A stretch of 64,000 bases of DNA from Duganella zoogloeoides (GCF_034479515.1 NZ_CP140152.1:1922001-1986000); one strand, 5' to 3'; positions 25,590-35,162 are shown, counted from the stretch's first letter. Notes: generated by a model not told the origin, from the letters alone. A program made the numbers and translations.

Positions 25590-26177
25590 ATGGCGGTTTG
25601 TTTGACATTGCCGGCAGAAGAACACTCTGAAAAACTCAAGGCCATCGCACGCGGGTCTGCATGGTTCATGCACGCGCTTCGTGCCGCCAGGTCTCTGGGG
25701 CTGCCTTCCTGGTGCATTGGTGCGGGTGCCGTGCGTAACCTGGTGTGGGACCACCTACATGGCTACGCAACGCCATCAGACCTCGCCGATATCGACCTTG
25801 CGTACTTCGACGAGCAGGAGTTACCGGAAGAAGAGACGCGGCACCAGGAAATAATCGCTCATGCCTGTCCGAATTTGCCCTGGGAGGTGACGAATCAAGC
25901 CCACGTCCACCTGTGGTTTGAAAAGTATTTCGGATATCCTGCCACGCCGCTGCACAGTCTCGCGGAGGCGGTGGCGACGTGGCCGGAGTTTGCTACGTCG
26001 GTGGGCATCGGTCTCGACGAAAATGACGCACTGCATATCATCGCGCCTTGGGGCCTCGGTGATTTATTCGAGATGCGAGTCCGGCGCAATCCGGCGCGGG
26101 TGAGCGAGGAGACGTTTTTAAACCGCACCAGGAGCAAGCGCTATATGGAACGCTGGCCGAAGGTGCGTGTGCTTTAA
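25590..26177 (+). CDS. nucleotidyltransferase family protein
   Basis: About 195 residues. LPSWCIGAGAVRNLVWD and the acidic DLADIDLAYFD resemble the nucleotidyltransferase-fold proteins found widely in bacteria (DUF925-like), with the G-(A)-G and D.D pattern in the right order. The C-terminal LFEMRVRRNPAR and FLNRTRSKRYMERWP are also typical. The function of this family is not established. The gene begins 5 nt after the chemoreceptor stop; a GTG at 25569 would overlap that gene. It converges on the DUF6702 gene with a 20-nt gap. Confidence 0.7.
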   Translation: MAVCLTLPAEEHSEKLKAIARGSAWFMHALRAARSLGLPSWCIGAGAVRNLVWDHLHGYATPSDLADIDLAYFDEQELPEEETRHQEIIAHACPNLPWEVTNQAHVHLWFEKYFGYPATPLHSLAEAVATWPEFATSVGIGLDENDALHIIAPWGLGDLFEMRVRRNPARVSEETFLNRTRSKRYMERWPKVRVL

Positions 26178-26197
26178 GGCAGTGGTCTTTTTGCGGA

Positions 26198-26692
26198 CTA
26201 CGGCACCACCTGGTCCAGACTCCCCTGGTCAAAGATCAACGTCTTCACCGGCCCGTCCACCTGCACATTGACGGTATTTTTCTGTGCTGGAATCAGGTCC
26301 GTCAGCACCGCGTTATGGATGCGCGAGCCGGCGCCGAGGCGGGTGCGGGCGATTTCCTGGAAGATCACCACGCTGTCGGCATCGGCCTTCATGCCGATCC
26401 AGGTCAGAGGCAGGCGTTCGCCCTTGCGGCCCGATACGGTGAACTGCTTTTCGGTGTACTTGCGCAGCAGCGCTTCGCTGCCCGGCTGGCCCAGGTCCAC
26501 CACGCGGCCGGCCTGTTTGGTCAGCAGCGTGGCGACATCGTGCGCGGTGTAGGTGTGGACGATTTCAGTGCTGCCGGTGCGTGCGTTGTAGCTGATGTCG
26601 GCAATGCCCATGTGGTAGTTATGGGCGCTTGCCGCCACGCTGGAGAACACCAGCGCGGCGGCGGCGCCGCAGCGTAGCAAGCGCAGAACCAT
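26198..26692 (-). CDS. DUF6702 family exported protein
   Basis: A 164-residue protein with a Sec signal (LLRCGAAAALVFSSVAASAH) and the DUF6702 look: HNYHMGIADISYN at the mature N terminus and EIVHTYTAHDVATLL shortly after. The ATG at 26692 overlaps the stop codon of the peptidase upstream by one base (TGATG), so the two form an operon. DUF6702 proteins often accompany M1-family peptidases; their role is unknown. Confidence 0.7.
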   Translation of the reverse strand: MVLRLLRCGAAAALVFSSVAASAHNYHMGIADISYNARTGSTEIVHTYTAHDVATLLTKQAGRVVDLGQPGSEALLRKYTEKQFTVSGRKGERLPLTWIGMKADADSVVIFQEIARTRLGAGSRIHNAVLTDLIPAQKNTVNVQVDGPVKTLIFDQGSLDQVVP

Positions 26693-29058
26693 CAATTACC
26701 TGCTTCGGCCTTGGACTTGTCGTCCTTGGCCTTCAACGGGGTATTGTAGTCGCGCATCAGGTTGACCTTGTCACGCTCGGTCTTGAACAGCTCCAGGCGC
26801 GACTGGGTCGGCTTGCGCGGCCAGGCGTTGTTGCTGGTGTCGATGTCGGCGGTTTCCCAGTACGGGTCCTGGGTCAGGCCCACCATCGGCTCGTCGGTGA
26901 CGATCAACTTGGTGATCTTCTTCGGCGAGTAGCGCCATACTTCGGCCGGAACGCGTTCCACGTATTTCTTGCCGCTCTTGAGTTCAATCTCGAGGATCAG
27001 CGGCATGACCAGGCCACCCACGTTGGAGAAGTCCACCAGGTACAGGTGCTTGCCCTGGTCCAGCAGCTGCTTTTCCCACGGTTCGAGCTTGTCCACCGCT
27101 TCGGCGTACGTGTTGCGGTCCTTGTTGGTGACCGTGAATTCGTCATGCTCGTTGTAGAAGTCCTTCAGCTCCGGGTGCGCGTCGGTGCGCTTCGGCAGGG
27201 ACTTGTTCAACTGCTGCGAAATCGAGATCGGTTGCGCTTCCTTCTGCGCGCGGCGCCATGCCTTTTCCTTTTCCGGGTCCTTGGTGTTGACGCCGTACTC
27301 GCTGATGCCATCGATGCTGATGTCCACCGCATCGGTCGTGTAGAACCAGCCGCGCCAGAACCAGTCGAGGTCCGTGCCCGACGCATCTTCCATGGTGCGG
27401 AAGAAGTCGGCCGGGGTAGGGCGCTTGAACTTCCAGCGCTGCGCGTATTCCTTGAACGCGTAGTCGAACAGTTCGCGGCCCAGGATGGTTTCGCGCAGGA
27501 TGTTGAGCGCGGTGGCCGGCTTGGCGTAGGCGTTGTTTCCGAACTGCAGCAGCGACTCCGAGTTGGTCATGATCGGCACCTGGTTCTGGCTGCGCATGTA
27601 GTCGACGATGTTGCGCGCTTCGCCGCGACGCGACGGGTAGTTGTCTTCCCACGCCTGCTCGGCCAGGTACTGCACGAAGGTGTTGAGGCCTTCGTCCATC
27701 CAGGTCCACTGGCGCTCGTCGGAATTGATGATCATCGGGTAGTAGTTGTGGCCTACCTCGTGGATGATCACGCCGATCAGGCCATACTTGGTCTGCTGCG
27801 AGTACGAAATTTCGCCGGTCTTCTTGTCCTTGGTCGGACGCGGGCCGTTGAACGAGATCATGGGATATTCCATGCCGCCCACCGGGCCGTTGACCGAGAT
27901 CGCGGTCGGATACGGGTAGTCGAAGCTGTACTTGTTGTACTGCTCGATGGTGTGCACGATCGACTGGGTGCTGTACTTCTCCCACAGCGGATTGCCTTCC
28001 TTTGGATAGTAGGACATGGCCAGCACGTTGGTGCCGCCCTTTTTGTAGCCCTGCGCATCCCAGATGAACTTGCGGCTCGACGCCCAGGCGAAGTCGCGCA
28101 CGTTGGCGGCCTTGAAGTGCCAGGTCTTCGACGCGGTGCTGACCGATTTTTCGGCCTGCTCGGCTTCGGCCTGGGTGACGATCACCACCGGCTTGTCCGA
28201 GGTTTTCGCCTTGGCCAGGCGGTCGCGCTGCGCCGCGCTCAGGACATCGCCAGGGTTTTGCAGTTCGCCGGTGGAGGCCACCACGTGGTCGGCCGGCACC
28301 GTCAGTTTCACATCGTAGTCGCCGAATTCCAGCGTGAACTCGCCGGAGCCGAGGAACTGCTTGTGCTGCCAGCCCGTCACGTCGTAGTAGGCCGCCATGC
28401 GCGGGAACCACTGGGCGATTTCGAACAGGTCGTTCTTGTCCGCTTCAAAATGCTCGTAGCCGGAACGGCCGCCCAGCACCAGCTGCTCGTTGATGTTGTA
28501 CGACCAGTCGATATTGAAGCTGTAGGTCTGGCCCGGCTTCAACGGCGTTGGCAGGTCGATGCGCATCATGGTGCGGTTGATGACGTGCTTGAGCGGCTGG
28601 CCGCCGGCTGTCACCGCGCCGATCTTGAAGCCGCCATCGAAGTCGCGACCGGCCAGCACGCCGCGCAAGCCTTCGAACTTGAAGCCGTCTTCGGCACCGC
28701 GTGGCTTGGTCCACGCTTCGCGCGAGGGCTGCGTGAGCATCATGCGCGCGTCGGAATCCTTTTTGTAGATGTTCTGGTCCAGCTGCACCCACAGGTAGGT
28801 GAGGGTGTCGGGCGAATTATTGTGGTAGCGGATCTGCTCCGAGCCGGTCAAAGAGCGCTTCGATTCGTCCAGCGTGGCGCGGATGGTGTAGTCGGCGCGC
28901 TGCTGCCAGTAAGCCGCACCGGGGGCGCCGGAAGCCGTGCGATAGGTGTTGGCGGTAGGGAGAACTTCGTCCAGTTGACGGAATTTGTCGTCGAAAGGCT
29001 CCGCCGCAAACGCGGATACGGTCAAGCATAAGGCCATGAAGCCGAAGGTTGTGCGCAT
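26692..29058 (-). CDS. M1 family metallopeptidase
   Basis: A 788-residue exported aminopeptidase-like protein. A Sec signal (FMALCLTVSAFA) leads into a beta-rich N domain. The substrate-binding GGMEYP (the GAMEN equivalent) is followed by the zinc motif HEVGHNYYP, and the third ligand is the Glu of WMDEGLNTF. All zinc ligands and the catalytic Glu are present. It is translated together with the DUF6702 gene. An AT-rich leader with an imperfect palindrome lies upstream. It probably works in the periplasm on peptides or protein ends. Confidence 0.9.
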   Translation of the reverse strand: MRTTFGFMALCLTVSAFAAEPFDDKFRQLDEVLPTANTYRTASGAPGAAYWQQRADYTIRATLDESKRSLTGSEQIRYHNNSPDTLTYLWVQLDQNIYKKDSDARMMLTQPSREAWTKPRGAEDGFKFEGLRGVLAGRDFDGGFKIGAVTAGGQPLKHVINRTMMRIDLPTPLKPGQTYSFNIDWSYNINEQLVLGGRSGYEHFEADKNDLFEIAQWFPRMAAYYDVTGWQHKQFLGSGEFTLEFGDYDVKLTVPADHVVASTGELQNPGDVLSAAQRDRLAKAKTSDKPVVIVTQAEAEQAEKSVSTASKTWHFKAANVRDFAWASSRKFIWDAQGYKKGGTNVLAMSYYPKEGNPLWEKYSTQSIVHTIEQYNKYSFDYPYPTAISVNGPVGGMEYPMISFNGPRPTKDKKTGEISYSQQTKYGLIGVIIHEVGHNYYPMIINSDERQWTWMDEGLNTFVQYLAEQAWEDNYPSRRGEARNIVDYMRSQNQVPIMTNSESLLQFGNNAYAKPATALNILRETILGRELFDYAFKEYAQRWKFKRPTPADFFRTMEDASGTDLDWFWRGWFYTTDAVDISIDGISEYGVNTKDPEKEKAWRRAQKEAQPISISQQLNKSLPKRTDAHPELKDFYNEHDEFTVTNKDRNTYAEAVDKLEPWEKQLLDQGKHLYLVDFSNVGGLVMPLILEIELKSGKKYVERVPAEVWRYSPKKITKLIVTDEPMVGLTQDPYWETADIDTSNNAWPRKPTQSRLELFKTERDKVNLMRDYNTPLKAKDDKSKAEAGN

Positions 29059-29144
29059 AGTTTGTGTTCCTGCTCTTTACCCGAATAAAAGGAAGTAGTG
29101 TATAGCAACCTTCTGAATTATTTCCCGCAGATACAATAATATAC

Positions 29145-29161
29145 AAACCAACATATGGTTT
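29145..29161 (-). promoter_or_regulatory. inverted repeat upstream of the M1 peptidase gene
   Basis: AAACCA and TGGTTT flank ACATA in an AT-rich region about 90 nt before the peptidase start. The symmetry extends imperfectly on both sides. It may be an operator. The rest of the 276-bp divergent interval holds the Fur box and a GACCTGC/GCAGGTC inverted repeat (29216-29222 with 29248-29254) of unknown role. Confidence 0.35.
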
Positions 29162-29294
29162 ATACGATTAGTGTATTTGCATAGTCACAGCTGTCACCAA
29201 GGCGGTGCAAAACCGGACCTGCCTGCACTGTTTTGAGCCGGCCTGGCGCAGGTCTGCCACACTTTGACAAACTTTTCGGCGCCTTCCTGCATAT

Positions 29295-29313
29295 CGTAAT
29301 GAGAGTTATTCAG
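29295..29313 (+). promoter_or_regulatory. candidate Fur box
   Basis: CGTAATGAGAGTTATTCAG resembles the Fur consensus, with the AATGAGA and TTATT halves of known boxes such as AATGAGAATCATT. It lies about 22 nt before the iron-siderophore binding protein gene, as expected for iron repression. Confidence 0.7.
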
Positions 29314-29334
29314 AAAACTCACTCAGGAACCGAT

Positions 29335-30294
29335 ATGACGATCACCACGCTCTTCCACCGCCGCCGCTCCATCCTAGCCCTTGCCGCCGCCATGGCCCTG
29401 GCCCCGGCTTACGCCCAAAGCACGGTGCAGCTCAAGCACGCCGGCGGCACGACGGCGGTGCCGGCCAACCCGAAGAAGGTGATCGTGCTCGATATCACCA
29501 CCCTCGACAACCTGGCTGCGCTCGACGTCAACGTGGCCGGTGCGCCCACTGCCAGCGCGTCGAACAAGCCGCTGGCCGGGCGCCTGGCGCGGTTCAATGC
29601 GGTGCCGAAAATGGGCACGCTGTTCGAGCCGGACTTCGAAAAAATCCACGCCGCCAAGCCGGACCTGATCATCGTCGGCGGCCGCTCGCAGGCCAAGTAC
29701 GCCGACCTGGCCAAGATCGCGCCGACCATCGACCTGACCGTCGATCGCGCCAACCTGGTGGACAGCGCCCGCGCCAACGTCAGCCTGCTGGCCAACCTGT
29801 TCGGCAAACAGGCCAGGGCCCAGGAACTGCAAACCAGGCTCGATGCCTCGATCGCCACGCTGAAAACCCGGGCGGCCACCGCCGGCACAGGCCTGATCGT
29901 GCTCACCACGGGCGGCAAGATGAGCGCCTACGGTCCCGGCTCGCGCTTCGGCGTGCTGCACGACAGCTTCGGCATCAAGCCGGCCGTGGCCAAGCTCGAT
30001 ACGGCCAACCACGGCCAGGCCATCTCGTTCGAATTCATCCAGAAGACCAATCCCGACTGGCTGTTCGTGATCGACCGCGACGCCGCCATCGGCCGCGAAG
30101 GCGCGTCGGCGCAGAAATTCCTCGACAATGAACTGGTGCGCCAGTCCACCGCGTGGAAGAAAAAACAGGTGGTGTACCTGAACGCGTTGAACTGGTACAC
30201 GCTGGGCAGCGCCAGCATCGGCGCGCTGCAGGAGAACATCGACCAGTTGTCGGCTGCGCTGGCAGCCGCCCAGGTTGCTCAGGCGGGACGCTAA
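29335..30294 (+). CDS. siderophore ABC transporter substrate-binding protein
   Basis: A 319-residue periplasmic binder of the FatB/YclQ/VctP type. A Sec signal (ALAAAMALAPAYAQ) is followed by KVIVLDITTLDNLAAL, MGTLFEPDFEKIHAAKPDLIIVGGR and the C-terminal NALNWYTLGSASIGAL. The start has AGGAA upstream; a longer frame upstream has no ribosome binding site. A Fur box precedes it. It is first of four import genes. The expected ligand is a ferric catecholate or mixed siderophore, not further resolvable. Confidence 0.85.
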   Translation: MTITTLFHRRRSILALAAAMALAPAYAQSTVQLKHAGGTTAVPANPKKVIVLDITTLDNLAALDVNVAGAPTASASNKPLAGRLARFNAVPKMGTLFEPDFEKIHAAKPDLIIVGGRSQAKYADLAKIAPTIDLTVDRANLVDSARANVSLLANLFGKQARAQELQTRLDASIATLKTRAATAGTGLIVLTTGGKMSAYGPGSRFGVLHDSFGIKPAVAKLDTANHGQAISFEFIQKTNPDWLFVIDRDAAIGREGASAQKFLDNELVRQSTAWKKKQVVYLNALNWYTLGSASIGALQENIDQLSAALAAAQVAQAGR

Positions 30295-30336
30295 GACCGT
30301 GGGCCTGGCAATGCCGCTGCGAGGCGGTGCGGCGTC

Positions 30337-31362
30337 ATGACGCGCACGGTTGCGAGGGGTGCAGAAGGAGGGCAGGGCGCGGCCGGCATGCGGCGCGTGC
30401 CGTCGCTCCTGTGGCTGGCGTTGCCGCTGCTGGCCACTGCCGCGCTGGTGATGCTCAGCGTGGGCATCGGCGCCGGCGACTTCAGTTTTGCCGCGCTGCT
30501 GGGCGGCGACGCCAATGCCTGGCAGCTGCTGGTGGTCAGCCGCCTGCCGCGCACGGTGGCGCTGCTGCTGGCGGGGGTGTCGCTGGCGGTGGCGGGGCTG
30601 ATCATGCAGATGCTGGTGCGTAACCGCTTCGTCGAGCCATCGACCGCCGGCACCATCGAATCGGCCACGCTGGGCATCCTGGCCGTGATGCTGCTGGCGC
30701 CCGATACACCGGTGTTCGGCAGGATGCTGGTGGCTGCCGCCTTCGCGCTGGCCGGCACTTTCTTGTTCCTGGCGCTGCTGCGCCGCATTCCCCTGCGCTC
30801 GCCGTACCTGGTGCCGCTGGTGGGCCTGATCCTGGGCGGCGTGGTGCAGGCGGCCACCACGTTCTTCGCCTTCCGCCACGACATGCTGCAAAACCTGCAT
30901 GCATGGACCGTGGGCGATTTTTCCGGTGTGCTGCGTGGGCGCTACGAGCTGTTGTGGATCGGCGGCGCGCTGGCGCTGGCCGCGTGGATCGCCGCCGACC
31001 GCTTCACCGTGGCCGGCATGGGCCGGCAGTTCACCACCAACCTGGGGCTGAACTACAAGCGCCTGACCTTCTGGGGCCTGGCGATCGTCTCGGCGATTGC
31101 CGCCGTGGTGGTGGTCACGGCCGGCAGCATTCCGTTCCTGGGGCTGATCGTGCCCAATGTCGTCAGCCTGCTGTTTGGCGACAATATGCGCCGCGCGGTG
31201 CCCTGGGTGGCGGTGCTGGGCGGGTTGTTCGTGCTGGCGTGCGACATCGTCGGCCGGCTGGTGGTGTTCCCGTACGAGATCCCGATCGGCACCGTGGTCG
31301 GCGTCGTCGGCAGCACCCTGTTCCTGTATTTGTTGTTGCGAGGCCGCTCCCGTGAAGCTTGA
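30337..31362 (+). CDS. Fe-siderophore ABC transporter permease (FecCD family), first
   Basis: A 341-residue multi-helix permease of the FecCD/BtuC family. LLLAGVSLAVAGLIMQMLVRNRFVEPST is the characteristic early segment, and the C-terminal SIPFLGLIVPNVVSLLFGDN contains the ATPase-coupling region. An internal ATG at 30388 is an alternative start that would remove a hydrophilic tail. It lies between the binding protein and the second permease, with which it overlaps by 11 bp. Confidence 0.88.
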   Translation: MTRTVARGAEGGQGAAGMRRVPSLLWLALPLLATAALVMLSVGIGAGDFSFAALLGGDANAWQLLVVSRLPRTVALLLAGVSLAVAGLIMQMLVRNRFVEPSTAGTIESATLGILAVMLLAPDTPVFGRMLVAAAFALAGTFLFLALLRRIPLRSPYLVPLVGLILGGVVQAATTFFAFRHDMLQNLHAWTVGDFSGVLRGRYELLWIGGALALAAWIAADRFTVAGMGRQFTTNLGLNYKRLTFWGLAIVSAIAAVVVVTAGSIPFLGLIVPNVVSLLFGDNMRRAVPWVAVLGGLFVLACDIVGRLVVFPYEIPIGTVVGVVGSTLFLYLLLRGRSREA

Positions 31363-32329
31363 TGTCACTCCCCAGGTTCGCCTGCTGCTCCTGGCCAGCG
31401 CCGCGCTGGCGCTGGCCGCCACCTTCCTGCTGATCGGCGCCAGCGGCAACTGGTCGTTCGTGCTGCCGTTCCGGGGCGCCAAGCTGGCGGCGATGGTGCT
31501 GGTGGCGTACGCGATCGCGGTGTCGTCGGTGCTGTTCCAGTCGATCACGCACAACCGCATCCTCACCCCGGCCATCATGGGCTTCGATACGCTGTACCTG
31601 CTGATCCAGGCGGTGATCATTTTTACCCTGGGCGGCAATCTGCCGGGCGTCGCTCCGCTGGCCGATCTCGGCGGCGCCAATGTGCGCTTCGCGGTGGAGG
31701 TGGTGCTGATGACGGGCTTCGCCTGCCTGCTGTTCCGGGCACTGTTTACCGGCGCAGCCCACAGCCTGCACCTGATGCTGCTGGCCGGGATCGTGTTCGG
31801 CCTGCTGTTTCGCAGTCTCTCCAGTTTTGTGATGCGCCTGATCGACCCCAACGAATTCATGGTGCTGCAAGACCGCATGTTCGCGTCGTTCAACAGCATC
31901 CAGACCAGCTTGCTATGGGTGGCGACGGTAGCCGTGGCGCTGGCGTCATTGCTGGCCTGGCGGCTGCGCCAGCGCTACGACGTGCTGGCGCTGGGGCGCG
32001 ATATCGCGGTCAACCTCGGCATCGATTACCGCCGCACGGTAATGCTCACGCTGGCCCTGATCGCGGTGATGGTGTCGGTATCGACCGCGCTGGTAGGGCC
32101 GGTGACGTTCTTCGGCCTGTTGGTCAGCAACCTGGCGTACGTGACCGCCGGCTCCGACAAGCACAAGCACCTGCTGCCGATGGCGGTGCTGTGGGGCGTG
32201 GTGTGCCTGGTGGGCGGTCAGTTGCTGCTCGAGCGCGTGCTCGAACTGAATGCCACCGTCAGCGTGGTCATCGAATTTTCCGGCGGCCTGTTGTTCCTGT
32301 TCCTGATCACCCGTAGAAAGCAGCCATGA
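31352..32329 (+). CDS. Fe-siderophore ABC transporter permease (FecCD family), second
   Basis: A 325-residue FecCD-type permease with about nine or ten hydrophobic helices. FQSITHNRILTPAIMGFDTLY and LVGPVTFFGLLVSNLAYVTAG correspond to the conserved segments of this family. The likely start is GTG 31352 inside the end of the first permease gene (11-bp overlap); the longer upstream frame would be a shadow. It ends with a 4-bp ATGA overlap into the ATPase gene. The two permeases form a heterodimeric channel. Confidence 0.88.
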   Translation: MKLDVTPQVRLLLLASAALALAATFLLIGASGNWSFVLPFRGAKLAAMVLVAYAIAVSSVLFQSITHNRILTPAIMGFDTLYLLIQAVIIFTLGGNLPGVAPLADLGGANVRFAVEVVLMTGFACLLFRALFTGAAHSLHLMLLAGIVFGLLFRSLSSFVMRLIDPNEFMVLQDRMFASFNSIQTSLLWVATVAVALASLLAWRLRQRYDVLALGRDIAVNLGIDYRRTVMLTLALIAVMVSVSTALVGPVTFFGLLVSNLAYVTAGSDKHKHLLPMAVLWGVVCLVGGQLLLERVLELNATVSVVIEFSGGLLFLFLITRRKQP

Positions 32330-33084
32330 TCGAGATTTCCCAACTGAGCAAGCGTTACGACGACACCGTGGTGGTGGACGATGTGACGTTGACACTGCCC
32401 GCCGGTGGCGTGACCGCCATCATCGGCCCGAACGGCGCCGGCAAATCCACGCTGTTGTCGATGATCAGCCGCCTGCTGCCGATGAGCGCGGGACGGGTGC
32501 TGGTCGATGGCATCGACGTGGTGCAGGGCGACAGTTCTGCACTGGCGCGCCGGCTGGCGATCCTGCGCCAGGATAACCACCTGCCGATGCGGCTGACGGT
32601 GCGCGACCTGGTGGCGTTCGGGCGCTTTCCCCACACGCGCGGCCGGCCCACGGTGGCAGACGCGGCCCACGTCGAACGGGCACTCGGCTACCTGGGCCTC
32701 GAGGAGCTGGCCGGGCGCTTCCTCGACCAGCTCTCGGGCGGCCAGCGCCAGCGCGCCTTCGTGGCCATGGTGCTGTGCCAGGATACCGACTACGTGCTGC
32801 TCGACGAACCGCTGAATAATCTCGACATGCGCCACGCAGTGGAGATGATGCGGCTGTTACAGCGCGCCGCGCGCGAATTGGGCAAGACCGTGATCCTGGT
32901 ACTCCACGATATCAACTTCGCGGCGTGCTACGCCGACCGCATCGTCGCCATGAAGGACGGGCAGCTGGCGTATTTCGGCACGCCGCAGGAGCTGATCGTG
33001 CCCGATGTGCTGCGCGACCTGTACCAGCTTGAAATCCGCGTGCACGAGGTGGATGGGCAGCGCATCTGCGTGTATTACAATTAA
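32326..33084 (+). CDS. Fe-siderophore ABC transporter ATP-binding protein
   Basis: A 252-residue ABC ATPase of the FepC/FecE type. Walker A is GPNGAGKST, the signature is LSGGQRQRAFVAMVL, Walker B is YVLLDEPLNNLD, and the switch His is in LVLHDINFA. It completes the importer and overlaps the permease by 4 bp. Its stop directly abuts the stop region of the converging carboxylesterase gene, with no terminator in between. Confidence 0.9.
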   Translation: MIEISQLSKRYDDTVVVDDVTLTLPAGGVTAIIGPNGAGKSTLLSMISRLLPMSAGRVLVDGIDVVQGDSSALARRLAILRQDNHLPMRLTVRDLVAFGRFPHTRGRPTVADAAHVERALGYLGLEELAGRFLDQLSGGQRQRAFVAMVLCQDTDYVLLDEPLNNLDMRHAVEMMRLLQRAARELGKTVILVLHDINFAACYADRIVAMKDGQLAYFGTPQELIVPDVLRDLYQLEIRVHEVDGQRICVYYN

Positions 33085-34656
33085 CTATCGCGGCCGTCCA
33101 GACACCGCGTCCTGGAACTCGAAGCGGGCGTCGTCGGGCGCCGCGATGGCGCGCGGTTCCACATCGAGCAGCATTACCGGCGAGCCGGCGCCGGGGACCG
33201 CCCGCGGCCATTTCGGCAGACCGGCGCCATTAGGGTTGCCGGTCTTGATGAAGTTGGCGAAGTAGCCTTGCATCTGCTTCGACAGCGCGCGGTCCTCGGG
33301 TGTCCACGCATAGGTCTTGTTGCCATCGAGGTTGCCAAGCGCGTATTCGATTTCGGCCGAATGGGCCGCCCCCGTGTCGCCGGGCCGCGCGCGCGCGTAG
33401 TAGTAGCGGTACACCGGCTTGCCGCTGTTGCGTGCATGGCTGTCGAGCCATCGCCAGGTGCCGTACGAAATGAAGCGGTCGCTGGCCAGGTTGGTGGCGG
33501 CCGTGGCCACCTCGTCGGCCGAGGCGCCTGCGCCCAGGTAGGCGAGGCGCGCCGTATCGGCTTGGTCGCCGTAGAGTTTTTGCAGCGCGGCGTCGAAGTT
33601 GTCCACGGTGGATTCGTCCTGGCCCAGCACCTGTTTAAAAGACCCCTCGTGCGAGTTCCAGCCCGCCAGCAAGGGCACCCGGGCTTGCTGGCCGGCTGCG
33701 TACATCAGTTCTGGCGAACGCGGTAGCACATAGCCATCTTCGATCACGAAGAAGCCTGTGCGGGTAGCGGGTATGGCGTCGAGCAGTTGCTGGGCCGGCA
33801 GGGCGCGCAGCGCAGCCAGGTCGGCCGCGCCGATTTTGGCGGCGAAGGCGGCGCCGGCCCGTTCGGCATCGGCCAGCGTTTGCGGCGCATGCAGGCCAAG
33901 CAGCGAACCGCTCTCGCCGATGGCGCCGGCGATCAGGCCCTTTGCCAGCGGCGAGATCATTTGTGCGCTGACCGAGAACGAACCGGCCGATTCGCCGGCG
34001 ATGGTCACCCGCGCCGGGTCGCCGCCGAACGCGGCGATATTCCTGTTTACCCATTGCAGTGCAGCTGCCTGATCCATCAGGCCGTAGTTACCGGAGGCCT
34101 GGTGCGGCGATTCGGCCGACAGTTCCGGATGCGCCAGGAAGCCGAACACGTTGAGGCGATAATTGACGGTCACGGTGACGATGCCTTTGGCCGCCATGGC
34201 CGCGCCGTCATAGCGCGGTTCCGAACTGTCGCCAGCCGCGAAACCGCCGCCGTAAAAGTACACCAGCACCGGCAGCTTGGCGCCCTTGACCTTGGCGGGT
34301 TTTGCCGGCGTCCATACGTTCAGATACAGGCAGTCCTCGCTGCCGGTGTCGGACCGGAACACCATGTCGGCAAATAGCGGCAGCTGCATCGGACGCGGTC
34401 CGAACTGCGTGGCCGGGCGCACGCCGCGCCATGCCTGCGCCGGTTGCGGCGCCTTCCAGCGCAAGTCGCCCACCGGCGGCGCCGCGTACGGGATGCCCTT
34501 GTACGAGGCCACGCCGGTGGCCAGCACCGCGCCTTCGACGACTCCGGTGGCGGTCATCGCGCGCGGCGCTTGGGCAGGCGTCGCCTGCGAGGCGGCGGGC
34601 AGGGAAGCAAACGCCAGGGCGCTGGCGGCGAACAACAGGCGAGAGGCATGGGTCAT
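33085..34656 (-). CDS. type B carboxylesterase/lipase family protein
   Basis: A 523-residue exported alpha/beta hydrolase. A Sec signal (LLFAASALAFASLPAASQA) precedes the type B carboxylesterase core: GIPYAAPPVGDLRW, SEDCLYLNVWTP, an oxyanion region LVYFYGGGFAAGD, and the nucleophile elbow TIAGESAGSFSV. It is probably periplasmic or secreted and hydrolyses esters. It converges head-on with the iron ABC operon without a gap. It is divergent from the response regulator at 34794 across about 137 bp. Confidence 0.88.
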   Translation of the reverse strand: MTHASRLLFAASALAFASLPAASQATPAQAPRAMTATGVVEGAVLATGVASYKGIPYAAPPVGDLRWKAPQPAQAWRGVRPATQFGPRPMQLPLFADMVFRSDTGSEDCLYLNVWTPAKPAKVKGAKLPVLVYFYGGGFAAGDSSEPRYDGAAMAAKGIVTVTVNYRLNVFGFLAHPELSAESPHQASGNYGLMDQAAALQWVNRNIAAFGGDPARVTIAGESAGSFSVSAQMISPLAKGLIAGAIGESGSLLGLHAPQTLADAERAGAAFAAKIGAADLAALRALPAQQLLDAIPATRTGFFVIEDGYVLPRSPELMYAAGQQARVPLLAGWNSHEGSFKQVLGQDESTVDNFDAALQKLYGDQADTARLAYLGAGASADEVATAATNLASDRFISYGTWRWLDSHARNSGKPVYRYYYARARPGDTGAAHSAEIEYALGNLDGNKTYAWTPEDRALSKQMQGYFANFIKTGNPNGAGLPKWPRAVPGAGSPVMLLDVEPRAIAAPDDARFEFQDAVSGRPR

Positions 34657-34793
34657 GTCATGTTCATTGATGAGGAAAACGACAACTATACTCTGGCTCT
34701 CATTCCAGCGTCGCTCAAGGGTACGCTGGCGAACATACAGGGCACTGGCGCGTTGCTACGATCAACCCATCAACAATCACAACGAGGTCCATC

Positions 34794-35162
34794 ATGGCAA
34801 GCGCAAAACAAGTCCTGGTCGTAGACGACAATGTCGAAATGGTGGAAATCCTGTCGGCCATGCTGCAGCACCACGGTTACGAAACCGCGTCGGCCCACAA
34901 CGGCTACGAGGCATGCGACTGGGTGCGCGAAGGGATGCCGCGCGCCATCATCATGGACCTGGGCATGCCGTGGATGGACGGCTTTGGCGCGGTGCGCGCC
35001 ATCCGCCGCATGCCGGGCGCCGAAGCGCTGCCGATCATTGCGCTCAGCGGATCAAACGACAACGACTCGGCCAAGAAGGCAGTGGCGGCCGGGTTTACCC
35101 AGCACTTCTCCAAGCCGCTCAACTTCGAGCACCTGAACCACTACCTCAACACCCTGAACTGA
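34794..35162 (+). CDS. single-domain response regulator (CheY-like)
   Basis: A 122-residue receiver domain with no output domain. The acidic pair DD is in VLVVDDN, the phosphoacceptor Asp is in IIMDLGMPWMDGFG, the switch Ser is in IALSGSN, and the Lys is in HFSKPLN. All key residues are present, so it should be phosphorylated. No histidine kinase lies nearby. It stands alone between the esterase and the converging MFS gene. Confidence 0.88.
   Translation: MASAKQVLVVDDNVEMVEILSAMLQHHGYETASAHNGYEACDWVREGMPRAIIMDLGMPWMDGFGAVRAIRRMPGAEALPIIALSGSNDNDSAKKAVAAGFTQHFSKPLNFEHLNHYLNTLN

Noticed and set aside
26629..29031. 800-codon plus-strand open frame opposite the M1 peptidase
   Set aside because: Antisense shadow. 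The minus strand has a signal peptide and complete zinc site.
29374..31899. 841-codon minus-strand open frame opposite the siderophore importer
   Set aside because: Low-complexity antisense of the ABC genes. The plus strand has full ABC motifs and operon overlaps.
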